From Edaphobacillus lindanitolerans (GTDB lineage: Bacteria > Bacillota > Bacilli > Bacillales_A > Planococcaceae), in the NCBI RefSeq assembly GCF_900156305.1, contig NZ_FTPL01000002.1:558001-622000 (forward strand): a stretch of DNA of 64,000 bases, in the 5' to 3' direction. The notes beneath the pieces were generated by a model. It ran no database searches, was not told the DNA's origin, and saw nothing but the letters and a program-made list of their open reading frames with translations. Position numbers and translations under genes: made by a program. Shown piece after piece: positions 62,931-64,000 of this stretch. Position 1 is the stretch's first letter. Each line of letters opens with the position of its first letter.

Positions 62931-64000
62931 ATGCCTGTCATCCGTTCGATTTACACAACCGTGCCCGGCCACGAAATCCGGCAGGACGATGCCGCGGGGC
63001 TCACCCGCAGGCTGTTCAAAGAGAAATTCAAGGATATTGAACGGTTGCTCAGGGTTTTCGACAATGGGGACATCCAGACCCGGCATGTGACGATGCCGCT
63101 TGACTGGTACGGCGAGTCCCATCCTTTCGGTGAGCGCAATGACCTGTACATCGAGCATGCCATCCGTCTCGGCTCCGAAGCCATGACCGGATGCCTGGAA
63201 AATCCGCACTATCTCGGCCGGCCGGTGGACTTCGCCGAGATCGATGCGGTTTTCTACATATCCAGCAGCGGCATCTCCACGCCGAGCATCGAGGCCCGCA
63301 TCATGAACCGGCTGCCATTCCGCGATGACGTCAAGCGGATTCCGGTCTGGGGGCTCGGCTGCGCCGGCGGAGCCTCCGGGATCAGCCGGGCCTTCGACTA
63401 CTGCAAGGCGTACCCTGACCACAAAGTGCTCGTCCTCTGCGTTGAACTGTGCTCCCTCACTTTTCAAAGCGAAGATTATACAAAAAGCAATCTGGTCGGC
63501 GCCTCGCTGTTTGCGGACGGGGTCGCCTGCGCGCTCGTGACGGGAGATGAAGCGGACATCCCTTCCACCGTCCCGATGCCGCATGTGAACGCCACCGTCT
63601 CCAAAACCATGCCCGACTCCGAGGATGTCATGGGCTGGGATGTGGACGATGCGGGACTCCACGTCATCTTTTCAAAAAGCATCCCGGCGATCATCACCGA
63701 ATGGCTGGGTCCGTTCGTCCATGAATTCCTCGATTCAAACGGGGTCGGGGTCGGGGACATCGGCCATTTCGTCGCACACCCTGGCGGAAAGAAAGTCCTC
63801 GTCGCCTATGAAGATGCGCTCGGCTTCGACCGCGGCAAGACCGATATATCCCGGGAAGTGTTGAGACAATACGGCAACATGTCTTCCCCCACCGTGCTGT
63901 TCGTCCTGGAGCAGTTCATGAAAAAGCAGCCCGGTGCGGGAGAAACCGGACTGATGGCAGCGCTCGGTCCCGGTTTTTCCGGAGAACTCCTGCTGCTTGA
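62931..64000 (+). CDS. Type III polyketide synthase (chalcone synthase-like), 3' end beyond window
   Basis: Iterative decarboxylative condensing enzyme of the BpsA/BcsA group, making alkylpyrones or resorcinol-type lipids. Catalytic Cys144 in VWGLGCAGGASG, His near 283 in FVAHPGGKKV, Asn near 315 in QYGNMSSPTVLF complete the Cys-His-Asn triad. 356 codons are inside the window; a few residues at the C-terminus are missing. AAGGAGG precedes the ATG at 62931. In B. subtilis the partner YpbQ (methyltransferase of the alkylpyrones) follows bpsA; whether it follows here cannot be seen. Confidence 0.92.
   Translation, partial: MPVIRSIYTTVPGHEIRQDDAAGLTRRLFKEKFKDIERLLRVFDNGDIQTRHVTMPLDWYGESHPFGERNDLYIEHAIRLGSEAMTGCLENPHYLGRPVDFAEIDAVFYISSSGISTPSIEARIMNRLPFRDDVKRIPVWGLGCAGGASGISRAFDYCKAYPDHKVLVLCVELCSLTFQSEDYTKSNLVGASLFADGVACALVTGDEADIPSTVPMPHVNATVSKTMPDSEDVMGWDVDDAGLHVIFSKSIPAIITEWLGPFVHEFLDSNGVGVGDIGHFVAHPGGKKVLVAYEDALGFDRGKTDISREVLRQYGNMSSPTVLFVLEQFMKKQPGAGETGLMAALGPGFSGELLLL

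Overview
The window is a contiguous piece of a high-GC Bacillales chromosome. Gene content and order closely follow the Bacillus subtilis 'yt' region: ytxK-tpx-yteJ-sppA, thiI-nifZ-ezrA, rpsD, tyrS, acsA/acuABC, ccpA-aroA, ytxGH, murC-sftA-ytpR-ytpQ, ytoP, ytnP-trmB-ytlR-dat-pepV, ytzG-ytgP, ytfP, leuS and scoAB. The GC-rich coding, an alpha/beta-type small acid-soluble spore protein with a sigma-G-type promoter, and several TTG/GTG starts with strong Shine-Dalgarno sequences suggest a spore-forming lineage of Planococcaceae/Caryophanaceae type (Bhargavaea-like). That placement is inference from gene content, not from a marker search.

Layout. 1-8 kb: truncated ald, a UspA protein, ytxK, tpx, yteJ-sppA, a RarD-type transporter, an acyl-CoA synthetase and the spore protein gene. 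8-15 kb: thiI-nifZ (sulfur transfer to tRNA), ezrA (division), a free-methionine-sulfoxide reductase, a methionine gamma-lyase-type enzyme, and rpsD with a long leader. 15-19.4 kb: an orphan cobalamin/siderophore-binding-type protein, a 28-copy 20-bp tandem array, an AlaX-type editing protein, and tyrS under a Tyr T-box. 19.4-21.4 kb: an AT-rich island of decayed phage genes with one intact orphan ORF. 21.4-34.5 kb: a class A PBP, acsA/acuABC (reversible acetylation of acetyl-CoA synthetase), ccpA-aroA, ytxGH and murC. 34.6-50 kb: sftA and a long, mostly minus-strand set of housekeeping genes (peptidases, lactonase, tRNA methyltransferase, D-amino-acid aminotransferase, pseudouridine synthase, lipid II flippase). 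50-64 kb: ytfP, leuS under a Leu T-box, an MFS gene, a MoxR-DUF58-DUF4129 operon, scoAB, yttB-like and ytqB-like genes, and the 5' part of a type III polyketide synthase.

Metabolic theme. CcpA is encoded here, and candidate CcpA operators (cre) lie upstream of the aroA-ccpA promoter and of scoAB. A weaker one lies at acuA. Acetate, acetoacetate and acyl-CoA activation enzymes (acsA, the ytcI-like ligase, scoAB) are all present, so carbon overflow and re-use may be coordinately controlled.

Most unusual signal. Three short-period tandem arrays, two of one 21-bp family in opposite orientation and one of 20 bp with 28 copies and no indels, each sit between the two genes of a convergent pair, next to the intrinsic terminators. 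They have no CRISPR architecture and show no sign of coding selection. I do not recognise them as a named element. Other oddities are a Tpx without its resolving cysteine, a DUF4129 protein lacking the transglutaminase half of its YebA relative, a long repetitive linker in SftA, and a 7-codon mini-ORF overlapping the start of ytzE.
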